Positions 50,601 to 62,997 of a stretch of 64,000 nucleotides of DNA are shown here, in pieces. The DNA is from Desmodus rotundus. Taxonomy: Eukaryota; Chordata; Mammalia; Chiroptera; Phyllostomidae. The notes under the pieces were generated by a model. It had not been told where the DNA came from, searched no databases, and saw only the letters and a program-made list of their open reading frames with translations. A program made the position numbers and the translations under genes. Every line of letters begins with the position of its first letter. Positions within the stretch are counted from its first letter, which is position 1. The stretch is from assembly GCF_022682495.2 (NCBI RefSeq), contig NC_071394.1, positions 27,066,470 to 27,130,469 of the forward strand, given 5' to 3'.

Positions 50601-53600
50601 CATGTATTTCACAATCGTGCACATTCTTCACCGCCCAGCTCATCTCCTCCAGGAAACTTCTCCAACCTAAACTCATCCAGACCGCCTTTGAGCTCTGTGC
50701 AGCTTGCAGTTGAGACCAGTTTGTGACCAGATCCTCAGATTCATAATGCCACCAAACATTATCTGAAGATTAAATAACTCATATGTCTTACACATATATT
50801 TCCCTCTGTTTTTCAAGAATTTAAAAGTATATTTTTTCTCATTAATGTTCTTAGGAAAAAAAAGTGTGTGGCAGAGATCTTTTGTTCCCCCAAATCCATT
50901 CTCCCGTTTTCCATGATACAGACTAGACATATTGCTCCCCAGAATAAGGACTGCATGTTCTAGCTTCCCTTGCAGCTAAATGTGGTCAAGGAAATACATT
51001 TTGACAAGGGGATGTAAGCATAAGCATTGTGTCCTACTTCTGGAAAGCCGATGTTTACAAAGGTTAAATAACTGACTCCTAGGTTGTACAGCTAGTGACC
51101 GGTTGAGCTGCAATCAGAAGCTGGGTCATTCCGACTCTAACACACATGAGAGTGGGAAGGGAGAGAGTGTGCCCTTTTTGTTCTTCGTGCTGACTGGAAT
51201 AAGGATGTGCTCCTGGAGCTGAAGCAGTCCTTGTGGATCACGAGGCAGGAGTGCATCCTGAGAGTGGTGGACTTACCAGGTCAGAGGAGCCTGGCCTCCT
51301 GAAATTTGGGAAGCCACAATGCCAGTCCTGAACTGCTTATAGTTTCATGAGAGAAATACACTTCCATTTTATTTAAATGGTGTTATTTTGGTTTTCCATG
51401 ATTGGTAGTGGTTATACACTTACATAAGTTGCTCCTATGTTCATAGGAACTTTTTTTCATATTGTGTCTTCTAATCAATGGATCTAAAAAGTGCAAGGCT
51501 ATTGTGGACAAGTGCAAACTAGCTGAACCTTTACACGGGGTCTTTATCCCCAAAGGAGAGCATAAGTCCTTCAGAGTAAATAATTTGTTGTGAGGAACAC
51601 ATTGCCTTGTATATATGTTAACTTGTTATGTCTAAATTTTGCAATTTCTTAACAAAATTATGAACTCATACAGGGCTGGTACTGTGTCTCAGTATACCTG
51701 AATATTCTCTATAGTGTGTAGCACAATGCCTGCTGTGAAGATGTTATTAGATGACTGATACATTTTGGCTGATGGATATTTTATTATATAATAATTAGTG
51801 TTTGTTTCACTTATATGTTCGCAAAGCTTCATTGCATATTCTTTCTTTCAGAAGATTTTATTTATTTTTAGAGAGTGGGGAAAGGAGGGAGAAAGAGAGG
51901 GAGAGAAACATCAATGTGTGGTTGCCTCTCATGCATCCCCTACTAGGGACCTGGCCTGCAACCCAGGCATGTGCCCTGACTGGGAATCGAACTGGTGACC
52001 CTTTGGTTCACAGGCTGGCACTCAACTGACTGTGCCACACCAGCCAGGGCCATATTCTGTATTTCTTAAGTATCTCTCTCCTGGTATTTTCTACTTTAGT
52101 GTCTTTATTAACTTTATATATGCTTGATTTTTTATAATTCTCCTAAGGAAAATATATACAAAAAACTTGGTACATTCAGTTCTCTTATTAGTTTCTTTGG
52201 GGTTATATTTTTAATTATATAAGCAATATATGAGTATAAATCATTCTTGTAAATAATTCAAATAACAAGTGATAAAATGAACGCTTCTCTTCATTACATT
52301 CCTAAATCCCAGCCTTTTGGTTTTCATATTCCATAAAAACTGAAATATAACTCTATCAGAGCAGGAATAGTGGAATTCCGACTGCTTAGTGATACATTAT
52401 ATATTTAATTTTTTTAGGACCAGCCACACTGTATTCCAAAGAGGCTGTACCATTTCACATTTCCACCAGCAATGTACAAGGGTGCAATTTCTCCACGTCC
52501 TCACCAGTACTTGTTATTTGCCATCCTAGTGCATGTGAGGTGATATCTCATTGTGGTTTTGATTTGCGTTTCTCTTGTTGCTAGTGATGTCGAACAACTT
52601 TTCATATGCTTATTTGTATATCTTCTTTGAAGAAATGTCTATTTAAGTCTTTTGCTCACTTAAAATTTGGGGTTGTTTATGTTTTTCTTGCTGAGTTTAT
52701 AGTTTGTTATACATTCTGGATATTAACCCTTATCACATATGTGATTTGCAATTTTTTTCTCACATTCTGTAGGTTGTCTTTTTACTTCTTTTATAGGGTT
52801 GTTTTGATGCACAAAGGTTTTTAATTTTCATGAAGTCTAATCTATTTTTTCTGTTGTTGCTCATGCTTTCGATGTCGTATCTAAGAATCCATCGCCAAAT
52901 CCAAGATCATGTAGATTTATCCTTCTGTTTTCTTCTAAGTATTTTATAGGTTTAGTTCTTACATAGATCTTTGATTCATTTTGAATTAGTTTTTATAGAT
53001 GGTGTAAGATAAGGGTCCAACGTCATTCTTTTGCCTGTGGATATCCAGTTTTCCTAGCACCACTTGTTGAATGTTCTTTCCCCACTGAATGGGCTTGGCA
53101 CTCCTGTTGAAAACCATTTGATTGAACATGAGTAGATTTATTTTTGGACTCTCTGTTCTCTTCCAATGGTCTAGATGTCTGTTTTTATGCCAGTACCACA
53201 CTGCTTTGATTACTGTAGGTTTGCAGTAAGTTTTAGAATTAGGGTACATGAGTCCTTCAACTCTGTTCTTTTTCAAGATTGTTTTGGCTATTCAAGGTCC
53301 TTTGAAATTCCATATGAAATTTAGGGTATTTTTTTCTATTTCTGCAAAAAATAAAATATCATTGGAATTTTGATAGAGATTGTATTATATCTATAGATTG
53401 ATTGTTTGGGGTGGTATTGTCATTTTAACAATATTGTCTTCTAATCTATGAACATGATATGTCTTTCTTTATTATCTTCTCATCTCTTTCAGCAATGTTG
53501 TATAGTTTTCAGTGTACAAGTCTTTGCATCCTTGGTTAAGTAATTCTTTTTGATTCTATCATAAATGGAATTATCTTCTTAATTTCCTTTTTGGATGTAC

Positions 53601-56600
53601 ATCAGTTTTTTTAGTAAGTTAAAAACTGGTGCTTATTATTATTGATGCTTTATTATTCTTTTTCATTCCAGGAACACAGTTGTAAACGAAATGTAAATCT
53701 CTCCTTGTCTTGTAGTTACTTGTGTGCATGGGTCTTCTGTCTCTACGGACACTGTAAAGTCCCAGCCGAAGAAGGCTGGGGATACTGGGGGCCCCCTGCA
53801 GGGGCACTGCTGTTTGCTTTCCGGTGCTGCTGCAGTTGAAGGAAACAAAACCATGCATGAGACAAGGACTTTTGTTACTGCTGCTGCTATTTTAAATGTA
53901 TATAGGTTTGCTACTGTGGCTTTCTGCAGCTACTTTCTAAGAACTATACCCAAATACATAATATTTAATATCAGATTTAACACATGAGGGGACTTTATGC
54001 AATTCCTAATCAGGATTTTTAAATGGTGGTCTTTTAAAATCCTTGAATAGCCTCTGTTGATGAGAAACAGTGTCATTCAATAGGTATTAAAATTTTTTAG
54101 ACTATTTTTACAACCATTCAGACTTCTCAGAGCTAAAATTAAAATTTAACAGTTCTTCCTTTTTTCATGACAAATATGCTAACATTTCTTAGGATAAACA
54201 AGTAGAATTAAAAATCAGTAAGATGTTTCATATCAAATATTTCAAAATGATGATGAAACTCTTACTGAGAGAGAGAGATATATCATCAAGCAATGACCTT
54301 ACAACTAGCTTGGAAACTGCTACAGGGATCCATCAGTTGCCAGCAGACAGAAATATGTGATGTATGTGAATGCAATGATTTGGGGCCACTGTCTGTCTGT
54401 AGCCTTCCAGGATCCCCTTTTCCCCCTTTCCTCCCAGCTGTCAGCACCTTCGGCTGTGTCCTGTCTTCTTGGACACCTCGGATGGAAACTCCTCCAGCGG
54501 TTTCATGGGGCATTGGTATGTTCTGCAGCTAGTCGACACATCCACGTCCAGGGCCTTGAGCAACTCCCTGGCTGTGCTGGGTCTCTGACAGAGGAGCGGT
54601 GGGTGTGGGATGTGGCTCATCAATCATCGTCTCTAGGAGAGGGGGTTGGATCTGAGAGTCCCAGGCAAGGTTGCTCACAACCGAGATCGCCATCCCGGGA
54701 ACTGTGGCCCTCTGTACTGGGCCTGGTTGCCTTGGGGGCCGTAGGGGTCCACTTTGACATGACCCATCGAATTCCACGGTCTGCACACGACTGAGTGTCA
54801 CTGTATGCCTGGTGGGACCTCTGGTCTAGTGACTGGTTTGTTTGGAGGGAGAAACAAAAGAATTTTTAATGTATCAGGAAGAAGCAAAAATAGGTATAAT
54901 TGTGGAAATACGGTTTATCCCATCTACTGATTGAAAATAGTATTCCCAACCTAAAATGTGACAATTTAGGGTTCTACATTGGGCATTAGATGAATGGCTT
55001 TGGTTTAATATGTGAATAGCATGAAAGGAACTGAAAATTTGGATTGTTTTCCTGCTTTTGCCTTTAGCTGACTGTGATCACCTTTACTTGTTTTGCTTTT
55101 ATAGAATTTAAAGTTATTTGAAATGCATTTCAAATGCCATTTTCCTCATTTGCTGATCCCTCCTACCAGATAATGTCTTTCCCTCCTTTGAGAGAAAATG
55201 GTTTATATTACACTTTTCTTATGGCATTTATTATGTTCTTTCTTGAACTATGGTTTTTGCCTGTATCTTACTTACTCTTTTTGTTTGTAAAGGTCTTTTT
55301 TTTGTATATATATTTTTTACAGCTGTGAAGTAATTGTAGTTTATCTGGTTTTAAGGTGCAGCCAAATAATTTTTTTAAGCAAAAGAAAATTTACCTATCA
55401 TAATTAACAAACATCTATAAACTATTTTGCTTGACCCTCTTTCAGGAAGAATTTTGAGAAGTTTGGACTAAAAACGGAAAAGCTGACTTCACTTTCACAG
55501 GTGGCACGCCTGTAATCCGTGAGAAAGCAGGTTTCAAGAGTGTATTCAGTTCTGAAGAAATGTGCCTACCTTCCATTGCATCATTCAGCAGAGAATCTGG
55601 GTTGCAAATTTTGCAGTCAGGTTCATGGAATGATGTAATGGAGGAATTGACTGTAACTCAGTTTTCTTCCTGATTGTACCATTAACCATCACCAGTTTAT
55701 TGGTTATTTGAAGGATATTAAACCCGAATATGGAGACTTCTTTCATTTTAATGTGACTGTGTGACTGGACTGTGGAAACTTAGAGAGTCACTGAGCTGCT
55801 TCTTCAGATGAAGGCATTAACCTCCCCCCTTTTTTTTTTTAATTGAAGGCTTTAAGAATAAAGTCTTTGTCAGATCCTCATTGCTTCACGAGACCGTGTG
55901 TTGTTACTGTGACACAGTGCCTGGGCACACTGAACTAGCGGAAACTGCAGTGGGAAAATAGGCTCTTTATTTAGGGAGGCGCAGGCCTTCAGATTAAAGT
56001 GTAACAAGGGAACGGAGGAGACGGCACTAGCAGACTGCACTTACTTCCTTTGCAACCTGACCTGCTACCTCAGAGATGATGTTGAATATTGGTAGAAATC
56101 AAGAGGCAATGACAGAAAAGAAACACAGATTTTGATGTATTTGAATAATACTGTAAGTGTCCACGGTTGAAAGTGCAAACCTGAGGATGTGACTGAATGC
56201 CAGGGACGCACTTCAGCAGCGGGGTTCAGTTTCAGGGGCCCCCCGAGGGAACTGGAAGCACACTGCTCACCAAGGGGCTCATTAGGGCAGCGTCGCTTTG
56301 AGGGTCTGCAGACGGGTTGCCGCCTGAGACTCTTCTCGGTCCATGTCAAGACGAGTTCAGAAGTTGAGAGGGGACATTTAAAAACTTTACAGTAATTTGA
56401 CAGACTATGTTTATAATGATTGAATTTAATTTTAATTTTAATTTATTTTTTGCATTTAATTTTTAAAGTGGCCTTGTATTATGTGTGTATTTTATTTCAT
56501 TTTCTAGTCATTCATTCTTACTGTGCTTTACGAAAGTTACCTGAAATAGATGAGGGACAAAACAAAACGGGTACTTCATCACAGACAGTTGGGAAAGTGT

Positions 56601-58217
56601 TGAGTTAACATCTCTTAGAAGTGTGAGCCATCTGGAAATGGATATATGAATCTGAAGATTATCTGGAAATTTTTGGCAATGTGGCTGGCCAAATTCTAGG
56701 CAAGAATTAGCTCTACCTGACTCTATGAAATACACGTTCTCTTTTATAGCTAAATAATCCACTACCATTATAAATGAAAAATGTTCACCCTTCCCATCTG
56801 CGGATTTTTGGTCGTGAGCCCAGCAGTGCAAAACTTGGCCACTCTTATTGTAGCACCGTGCTACCTAAGAGATCCGAAAATATTTATTGAATCCAATTGA
56901 TTTCTCCTGAGTTAGCAGAGACTACGTCGTTCACTAAGTAAAGTCCAGAAAATTAAAGTAACTTGGAAAGGTGAAATTTGAAAGGTTATTAGCCTTGTAG
57001 CTGCCACCAAATGTCATCTGCCTTGTTCTGCTCTGTTAGATCTCTGCCAGTCACAAGTTTGAGAATGTATTGGTAAGGTGCCATCCGAAGGTGGGAGATT
57101 TATGAGATCCTAAGTTTGTTGTTGTTACTTTAATCAGTTCTGATTTTTAGTAAGTTCCTTGGTGTAAATGCTGTACGTGATTGTTACTGTATCTCGATAC
57201 TATGATTATTTAAAGAAATTACCCTGGAAATCGACTTTTCAAAGTAGGTGTTAATATTACTATAGTGTCTTCCTTATACTTTTACACTGTACTTCAACAC
57301 ATTTTTAAAAACTTGGCCAGTACAAAAAGAAAATAATCAGCCATATGGAAATAATAGCATTGTGTCATATTGTCAACTTTCATGTTAGATTTGTGAAATT
57401 GAAATATAATTATGAATAACAAAATAAACACATGTACTATGCAACACAGTATGCCATGTTGTGCTTTTGACACAATGGAAACAATTACTAATAAAATAAG
57501 GTGTTTTATTTGGAAGAGAGCATTTGTTCTTGGCAGGAGCTCTCCAATTTTGCCCACTTTAAACATGACCGTGTTGGGGGATGAAATAGTTGCGGAAAAA
57601 ATGTACACAATCTTTATTCTTTGAACGCATGCATTGTCAAAGTTTCTTCGTGCAAAAGTTAAGCAGGACCCAGATTATTAAATCTGTGTCTGTTTCTGAG
57701 GGGGAAGCAATAGAATATTTTCTTCATTTAGTTTATCATTTTCACTAGGCAATTAGGAAATTTACATTCCGAATTTCATTTTAACCCCAATCACTGGTTC
57801 TGTCTTTATTGCCCTGCCTTTATTTTTATTTTATATAATATATATTTTAATAAGTCTGTGGGAAGTTTACCATTTTGTATTGGTTGATGTTTCATTTTTA
57901 AGTGTGCTGTGTTTTTCACGTTTTCCAGCTAAGTACAGGGGCCAGTCTTTCAAGGGCGTGCTCCACTCGATTTTCCAGTTTCTTCCCTCCATAGATTGTA
58001 GCACGGTGTTCCCCTTACAGTGAGGATTCAGTGTGGACTGACTGAAAAGGATTTGAAGATCTACACAGAATCTATTGATAACAGAATTAGAGAATAGTAT
58101 TGGCATGTTTAAAAACAGCATAAGCATAATATGGTGTTTTTATGTTTTTTGCAGGAAGATTCTTTGGCAACAGATAATTTCCTTGTGGACTACTTTAATG
58201 AATTTCTAAGCCTTCCA
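47636..58217 (+). CDS. RGS22: RGS22, first three coding exons (gene runs off the right edge)
   Basis: Regulator of G-protein signalling 22 is a large, testis-enriched protein with several RGS domains that act on Galpha subunits. Coding exons seen are 47636-47660, 48188-48216 and 58155-58217, spliced in frame to 39 residues: MPEKRLTAEPPTITEAEF, then EDSLATDNFLVDYFNEFLSL and P. This matches the known N terminus. The first RGS domain and the rest of the gene are beyond the window; I found no fourth exon in 58218-64000. The start is the one that fits the family N terminus and has G at -3. It lies head-to-tail downstream of FBXO43, as in human. Confidence 0.93.
47661..48187 (+). other. RGS22 intron 1
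   Basis: First half is CpG-island sequence, the rest AT-rich. No other feature recognised. Confidence 0.6.
48188..48216 (+). CDS. RGS22: RGS22 coding exon 2 (29-nt microexon)
   Basis: Very short exon after TTGTTTCAG, encoding EPPTITEAEF, with donor GTAAGT. The frame is restored exactly on both sides. Confidence 0.9.
48790..48945 (-). repeat. MIR SINE remnant
   Basis: GTATTTAAGGAACTTGCCCA and AAGGTTGAACAGGTAGATAG fit antisense MIR. Confidence 0.5.
49490..50190 (+). repeat. L2 LINE remnant
   Basis: Pyrimidine-rich coding-like blocks (CTGCATCACTTCAACAGTCT, CACAGCTACTGTCTTATTTC, AAAGTATAAAGTGCAAACCC) resemble L2 ORF sequence in sense orientation. Fragmented. Confidence 0.5.
50235..50410 (-). 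repeat. MIR SINE remnant
   Basis: AACAACTCTATTAGGTGGTT, CCACATTTCACAGATGTGGA and CTAGTAACTGGCAGAGCCAG in antisense MIR order. Confidence 0.6.
50540..50720 (+). repeat. L2 LINE 3' region
   Basis: CTTTGCTGTCAAGTCTCTCT, ATTCTTCACCGCCCAGCTCA and TCCTCCAGGAAACTTCTCCA follow the L2 3' consensus. Confidence 0.6.
51850..52050 (-). mobile_element. Bat VES SINE
   Basis: Minus strand starts GGCCCTGGCTGGTGTGGCAC, has B box GGTTCGATTCCCAGTCAGGG, then GGCAACCACACATTGATGTT and an AAAATAAATAAAATC tail. It is the best-preserved VES-type copy in the window. Confidence 0.92.
52420..53640 (-). repeat. L1 LINE ORF2 to 3' region, antisense
   Basis: 1.2 kb of antisense L1: CATTTCCACCAGCAATGTAC, GTGATATCTCATTGTGGTTT, CCAGTTTTCCTAGCACCACT and TGCCAGTACCACACTGCTTT are ORF2 landmarks. 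Many stops; inactive. Confidence 0.88.
54290..54830. other. Unidentified GC-rich island in RGS22 intron 2
   Basis: Moderately GC-rich stretch with sharp borders. The minus strand keeps overlapping frames of 60-90 codons with proline/glutamine-rich sequence (for example MDPYGPQGNQ-like spacing) broken by stops. It could be a decayed retrocopy or an unlisted repeat; no gene recognised. Confidence 0.35.
58155..58217 (+). CDS. RGS22: RGS22 coding exon 3
   Basis: 63-nt, phase-0 exon after TTTTTTGCAG, encoding EDSLATDNFLVDYFNEFLSL and P; donor GTGAGT. Confidence 0.94.
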
Positions 58218-59572
58218 GTGAGTGTGTTATTATATTCTCTTGAATATTTTATCAAAGCAAAGTATTATAATCACTGGGTTATCTTGTAAGACATGTATCA
58301 GGAATAATATTTTTAAAAATATTAAAGCATTTAGGTAAGGTGTATATTTTTTATAGTTAATAATTTGGGTTTGAATCATATTTAGGAATTATTTTTATTG
58401 AAGAAAGGTGGAGTTTTTCCAACCATCAAAAGTGTTCTGTACAAAATCTGATAGTTATATTTGGCGCCATCTTAGGGTTTGAACAGAGGTGATAAGCAGA
58501 GAATCCCAAAACGCTGTAAGAAACTACTTCCTTGCTCCTGGGCAATTATTGTCATCCCCTTGGGCAGATATTAAAGTATAATTTGTGTTTAGGGCAACTA
58601 GAGTTTTATATCAGTAGTAAATAAGACATAGAAGATGCCGAATAATTGATTTTCAGACTTAGCAGTGATTGCTAGAGTAAGCACTGAAGGGTTTGGGGAA
58701 AGTGAAATGGGGGTGGGTGTATAAAAACTCATGTATTGTGTGTAAAGCTAATCAGAAATATCAGGTAAAAGAAAGGAAAAGCTTTCATTTTGTTATGAAA
58801 ACACAAAATCCTTTTATCATTAAAATATTTACCAGGCAAAATTTGGAATATAAAAAGTCACAAGTAATTTTAAAAGTAGTGGACCATAACATGTGAAATC
58901 TCTTAAAACCTAACCACTGAAAATGCCTTTTGAAGGGAAAGCACCACGTGTACTTTCTTACCTGGATCAGTTCTTGCTAGATGTACATACGTATCTCTGC
59001 ATGCAGGTTGGTTTGTTGGGTAAATTTTTTTTTCCCAGAAGAATTTGTTCTTCCACCTCCTTTTGGCGTAGTTAGGTCTCTGAGACCATTGTGAGGGTCA
59101 GGCTGAGACACCAGGCCGCCCTCTCCCTTCCCAGCCACTGGCCTGGAAGACGTCACAGGACACCTCGGGGGCTCCTGTTTGGTCTGACTCTGACTCTCAC
59201 TGTCCAACCGTGTGCTATAAAAAGCCCAGCAGCGTCCCAACGCTGTCATAAGTTTGCTCCCCCAGATTATGTAGTCTTTCCTCTAGACTCTTGCATTCTC
59301 TTTCTTCTTCCACAAAAATCTTTTTGTGAAATGTTAAAAAGAAAAATTTCTATATTAGAACTGATTTCAGCTTCTCAAGATTCACATTCTGTGAGCCCAG
59401 CTCTTCTACTCATTTGTGATCTTAGTCACATTCCTTAATTACTTAGTTTTTTTATTTTTTTTCTCTATGGAAACAATATAACTGTCTTACATTTTGTTAT
59501 GAAATGAGGTAACACTGATGAAGTGCCTGGCCCAGAGTTACTGCTTCTCCTTCGTCTTCCTTCAGTATCTGA

Positions 59573-59772
59573 CAGAGGCGTCCAAACTTGTGGTGTCTCT
59601 GGGCCACACTGGAAGAAGAGTTGTCTTGGGCCACACATTCAACACACAAACACTAGCCAAAACTGATGAGCAAATGAAAAATGTGTAAGTAAATTTACGA
59701 TTTTGTGTTGGGCCGCATTCATAGCCATCCTGGGCTGCATGTGGCCCTTGGGCCACGGGTTGGACACCTTAT
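59573..59772 (+). mobile_element. Non-autonomous hAT-Charlie element resembling primate MER30
   Basis: About 200 bp starting CAGAGGCGTCCAAAC and ending GGGTTGGACACCTTA. Internal blocks include AAGAGTTGTCTTGGGCCACA, TTTGTGTTGGGCCGCATTCA and CATCCTGGGCTGCATGTGGC, which I recall from MER30-like elements. No clear target duplication: the right end is degraded. Confidence 0.65.
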
Positions 59773-60219
59773 TCTAGACCATCTCATCTTCTATTCCTGA
59801 AACATAAGGGACAGTCACTCTTTAATTAGATTGGTAGATGATTATTAATCTAGAGGATAATTTTCTGTGCCACCCAAATCTGTCATTGGCTTTGAGTTTA
59901 AAAAATTGTTTTTATCAGAGACTTGAAAGAAATATGGCATGTGAACCAGTGTTTTTCCAGTTTTAGGTCACTGAGTTAGTAAATGTCAGTGTCCACCCAG
60001 GTCGGCGTGGCTCAAAACCTTGTGCTACTACACTGTAATGACTACAGAACCGGCAGCAGAGGAATAAATGGACAGTTTGGGTAACAGAATCTGGTCTCGT
60101 TTTTATCACAGTCATCTGAAATGGGATAAAACAAAGCTAATGTGTTTTTAGGGTGCGTTAATAAAAGTATAGTTAAGATCAAGAAAAATATTAGTCTGGA
60201 GCACAGACGGCACTCAGCG

Positions 60220-60640
60220 AATGTTTTTTTGAATTGGATATAACTGTCAGACCACATTTGGAATATCATGTTCCATTCTTGGTGCCATATATTAAGAGCG
60301 CTCTGCCAAGCCAGACTCGGGGAGACTCAGCTAATGAACGCTCTGGAAACCACGTTAGGTGAGGAAGGGTTGAGCGAAGGGTGGGCACTGAACCTGGACG
60401 AAGAGCGGGTAGAGGGATTGGAATGGAGCAGCTCTTTCCAAATATATGAAGATGAGATGGAGGAAGAGGAGTTAACATATTCTGTGAAGCTGGAGGGCAG
60501 AACCAGGGCCACCAGCGTTTATGAGGACATTGATTTTTACTCATTAGAAGAAAGGTGTTTAACGTTCGTTTCATGAAAGTAGAGTGGGTTGGCTTGTGAA
60601 GCAGCGAACTCCCTGTGATTGGAGATAGTCGGGCGTAGGT
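60220..60640 (+). repeat. Ancient L3 (CR1-type) LINE 3' region
   Basis: The order TTTGGAATATCATGTTCCAT, TCTGGAAACCACG, TTTCCAAATATATGAAGATG, GGAGGGCAGAACCAGGGCCA and a late CTCCCTGTGA resembles L3/CR1. A 102-codon open frame inside is chance. Confidence 0.5.
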
Positions 60641-61031
60641 TAGGAAACCATTTGGGGAATATTTCATGGGCATATTGGTATTGGGTGGCAAGTCAGACTT
60701 CTCCAACAAAAGAAAATGTGACTAATTCCTTCTCTTTATTTTATCTCAGGAAGTATGTGGTAAATACCCTGGGACCAAGGGTACGTCCCTTTTTTCCAAA
60801 TCTCCCAGAGCTTCTTAAGGATGACTATGTTTTCATTTCTACATCTTCCTTGGAAGATCCTTGAAATAAATACATAAGCCTTCTACTGTTCCGTTCTTCT
60901 GCCTTCCCGCCTCCAACACCCTCCCTCCAAAACCCTCAACCGTCTAAGTCTGAGAATGTAGATAGATACGCTAACAAACTCAATCCGAAAGGGCCTTGGG
61001 TCGTCTAGATTTCTGATACTTATGTAGTGAC

Positions 61032-61130
61032 GTGCCCAAGGTCCCATCACTGCTTTGTGGCATAAGTGGGCCTAGAAATCAGGCTTCCTGGCTCCTACGC
61101 TATTTCTTTCCATTACAACATTACACCCTT
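61032..61130 (-). repeat. MIR-like remnant
   Basis: ACGTGCCCAAGGTCCCATCA and ATCAGGCTTCCTGGCTCCTA fit the antisense MIR 5' half. Confidence 0.45.
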
Positions 61131-62997
61131 GGGACATACTGTAAGACCCAGAAATTGATGGCTGGTAGCCTGCCTCCGTGTTATTTTTTGATGAGGGGAA
61201 TCCAGGACAGTTGCTGCTATTATAAATAATTATGACACTTTCCAAATCCCAGCTTTCATAACTTCAGTCCGTTTGTTCTGGTGCCAGGTTCACATTCAGC
61301 TATTGTTTTCATGTGGCGTCTGGGAGGTTTCTTGCTGTCAACTCTTTATGGACAAGTGTTTGCTTATTAAGTTTTCTTCTGTGCTATAGTGTGAAAACAT
61401 TTTTTTCCCTTTGGTTTTATTTTGTGTGTTTTATGCTCAGTGACTGTTGTGGGCTTGAGTAGATGAGCCCACATACAGATTTCGGTTGGTCCTCTGTGGG
61501 TGGTTTAGAATGTTTGTGACATTTATGGTTTGCAGAAGCTGAAGGGTGGCCTGTTCTGTGCCCTCCTCGCAAGGATAGGTATGTCATGTGTTTGCCAGAC
61601 CGTGCTTAGCTATGTGCCTTTGGAATTTTACCATAACTTCTTTTTTTGGATGGATTCTCCACACTTTTTAAAAAATCTGTAAACTATTATAATTTCTTGC
61701 AGCTTTATGAAGGAGTTTTATGTTAGATGGATTGTTCGGTAAGGGGTGAGAGAGAGAGAGAAAGAGAGAAGGGATATGGATTTGGAGAACGAGTGGGGTG
61801 AAGGGGGATGAAGGGCTTGGGTCATTGCCCACCACAATGCGAATACTCAGAGACTGGCTTTTAAAGGTGTTGGTGGAGCTCTAGGTATATGCCTATGGGT
61901 GATAAGCCTTATAGCTCAAACATGAAACACTCAAATTAGCTTATGTAGCTCATTTTATTAACTAAGGGTATTTTCTGTGCATTTTATGTGGCAAATTATT
62001 CCTTTCATCCCATTGGTGAATGGTCCAGTAAATAGTTTATGGTTAGACATCTAAAATAACAATAAAATTTAGATTAAAAGAAGTTGTTATTAGTAACTGA
62101 CTTATTATATTCAAGTGTTCAGATGTTTCTTATTCACTGACTAGGATGCATGTTTAAAACATAGATTTTGGAGCTCAATTAGTAGAGAACAGAGTTGGAC
62201 CAGAGATGAACATGCATTAAATTAACCTAGTCATTAGTTTTTAATTTAAATACTGTTCAGCTAAATAATTTGGCACCCTGTAAGTTTCAGTGGTGCTGGG
62301 CTGGCGCTTGAAGCACATCACTAATTATTCACAGGGCTTTTCCCCCCCCTCCTCTTTTCAAAGAAATGTGGAACCAGCAATTTATTGTGGTAAAAAATGT
62401 TTTCTTGCACTTGCTTTTTCTGTGAAAATATTTTTCGCACACGGATGACTGGTACTACAAAGTTAGCTTTCAGCACCTTCAGGTCAATTCGTTTTGGAAC
62501 ATTTAGAAAATGATACCCTTGAAATAAGAAAAGTAAGTAAGGGAAAGAGCCGTCTGTAAAAGCTTATGGAGCATTGGCTTTGCGGCTCAAGCTGAAGATT
62601 TTTCCTGTTACGTGATTAAAAGCTGAGCGTTCTCTAAATTAGCCTACACAAACTTCTTACCTCATTCATTTCTACTTCCCCCGCATTACGTGCCATTTAT
62701 TGTCACATACTAAACTAATTTGGGGAGTTTTGCAGATAAACTTATAAATGGTGAAAACAAAGAACTAAATGTGTGAGAGAGATTCTTTTTAAGCAGCCGA
62801 CAAGATTTTGCATAATAATGAAAGACCAGGGCCTTTCTCCTCCTGTAAGATTTAGATGGCTACCCCCCCCCCATATATGAATGCATATGAGGGCGGCGTG
62901 AAGTGACAGATGCAGTGGCGGCTTTGACGTTTGCCTTAGCCTGGATTCCATCTCTCCCCAGCTGAAAGCTCTTCAGTGGCGCCCCATCATTCTGAAG

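Larger units (their letters stand above)
48217..58154 (+). other. RGS22 intron 2
   Basis: About 10 kb, rich in L2 and L1 pieces, with a VES SINE and one unidentified GC-rich island at 54290-54830. No further RGS22 exon was recognised. Confidence 0.6.
47586..58209 (+). other. Overlapping upstream ORF in the RGS22 leader (spliced)
   Basis: An ATG at 47586 lies 50 nt before the RGS22 start and in a different frame. Read through the inferred exons it stays open for 52 codons and stops at TAA 58207-58209 in exon 3. Its context is weak (C at -3), whereas the main ATG has G at -3, so leaky scanning would be expected. It applies only if transcription starts upstream of 47586. Confidence 0.45.

Noticed and set aside
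53642..53990. Possible extra RGS22 exon after the L1 block (frames around EHSCKRNVNLS)
   Set aside because: The frame does not join the phase-0 ends of exons 2 and 3 in a way that matches RGS22, and known RGS22 sequence runs directly from EAEF to EDSLATD.
59573..59772. SPIN element (horizontally transferred hAT)
   Set aside because: SPIN termini, as I recall them, start CAGCGGTTCTCAACC, unlike the CAGAGGCGTCCAAAC seen here; MER30-like is the better fit.
60268..60576. 102-codon acidic open frame in RGS22 intron 3
   Set aside because: The surrounding sequence reads as an L3/CR1 remnant, and there is no promoter, splice or family evidence for a gene.
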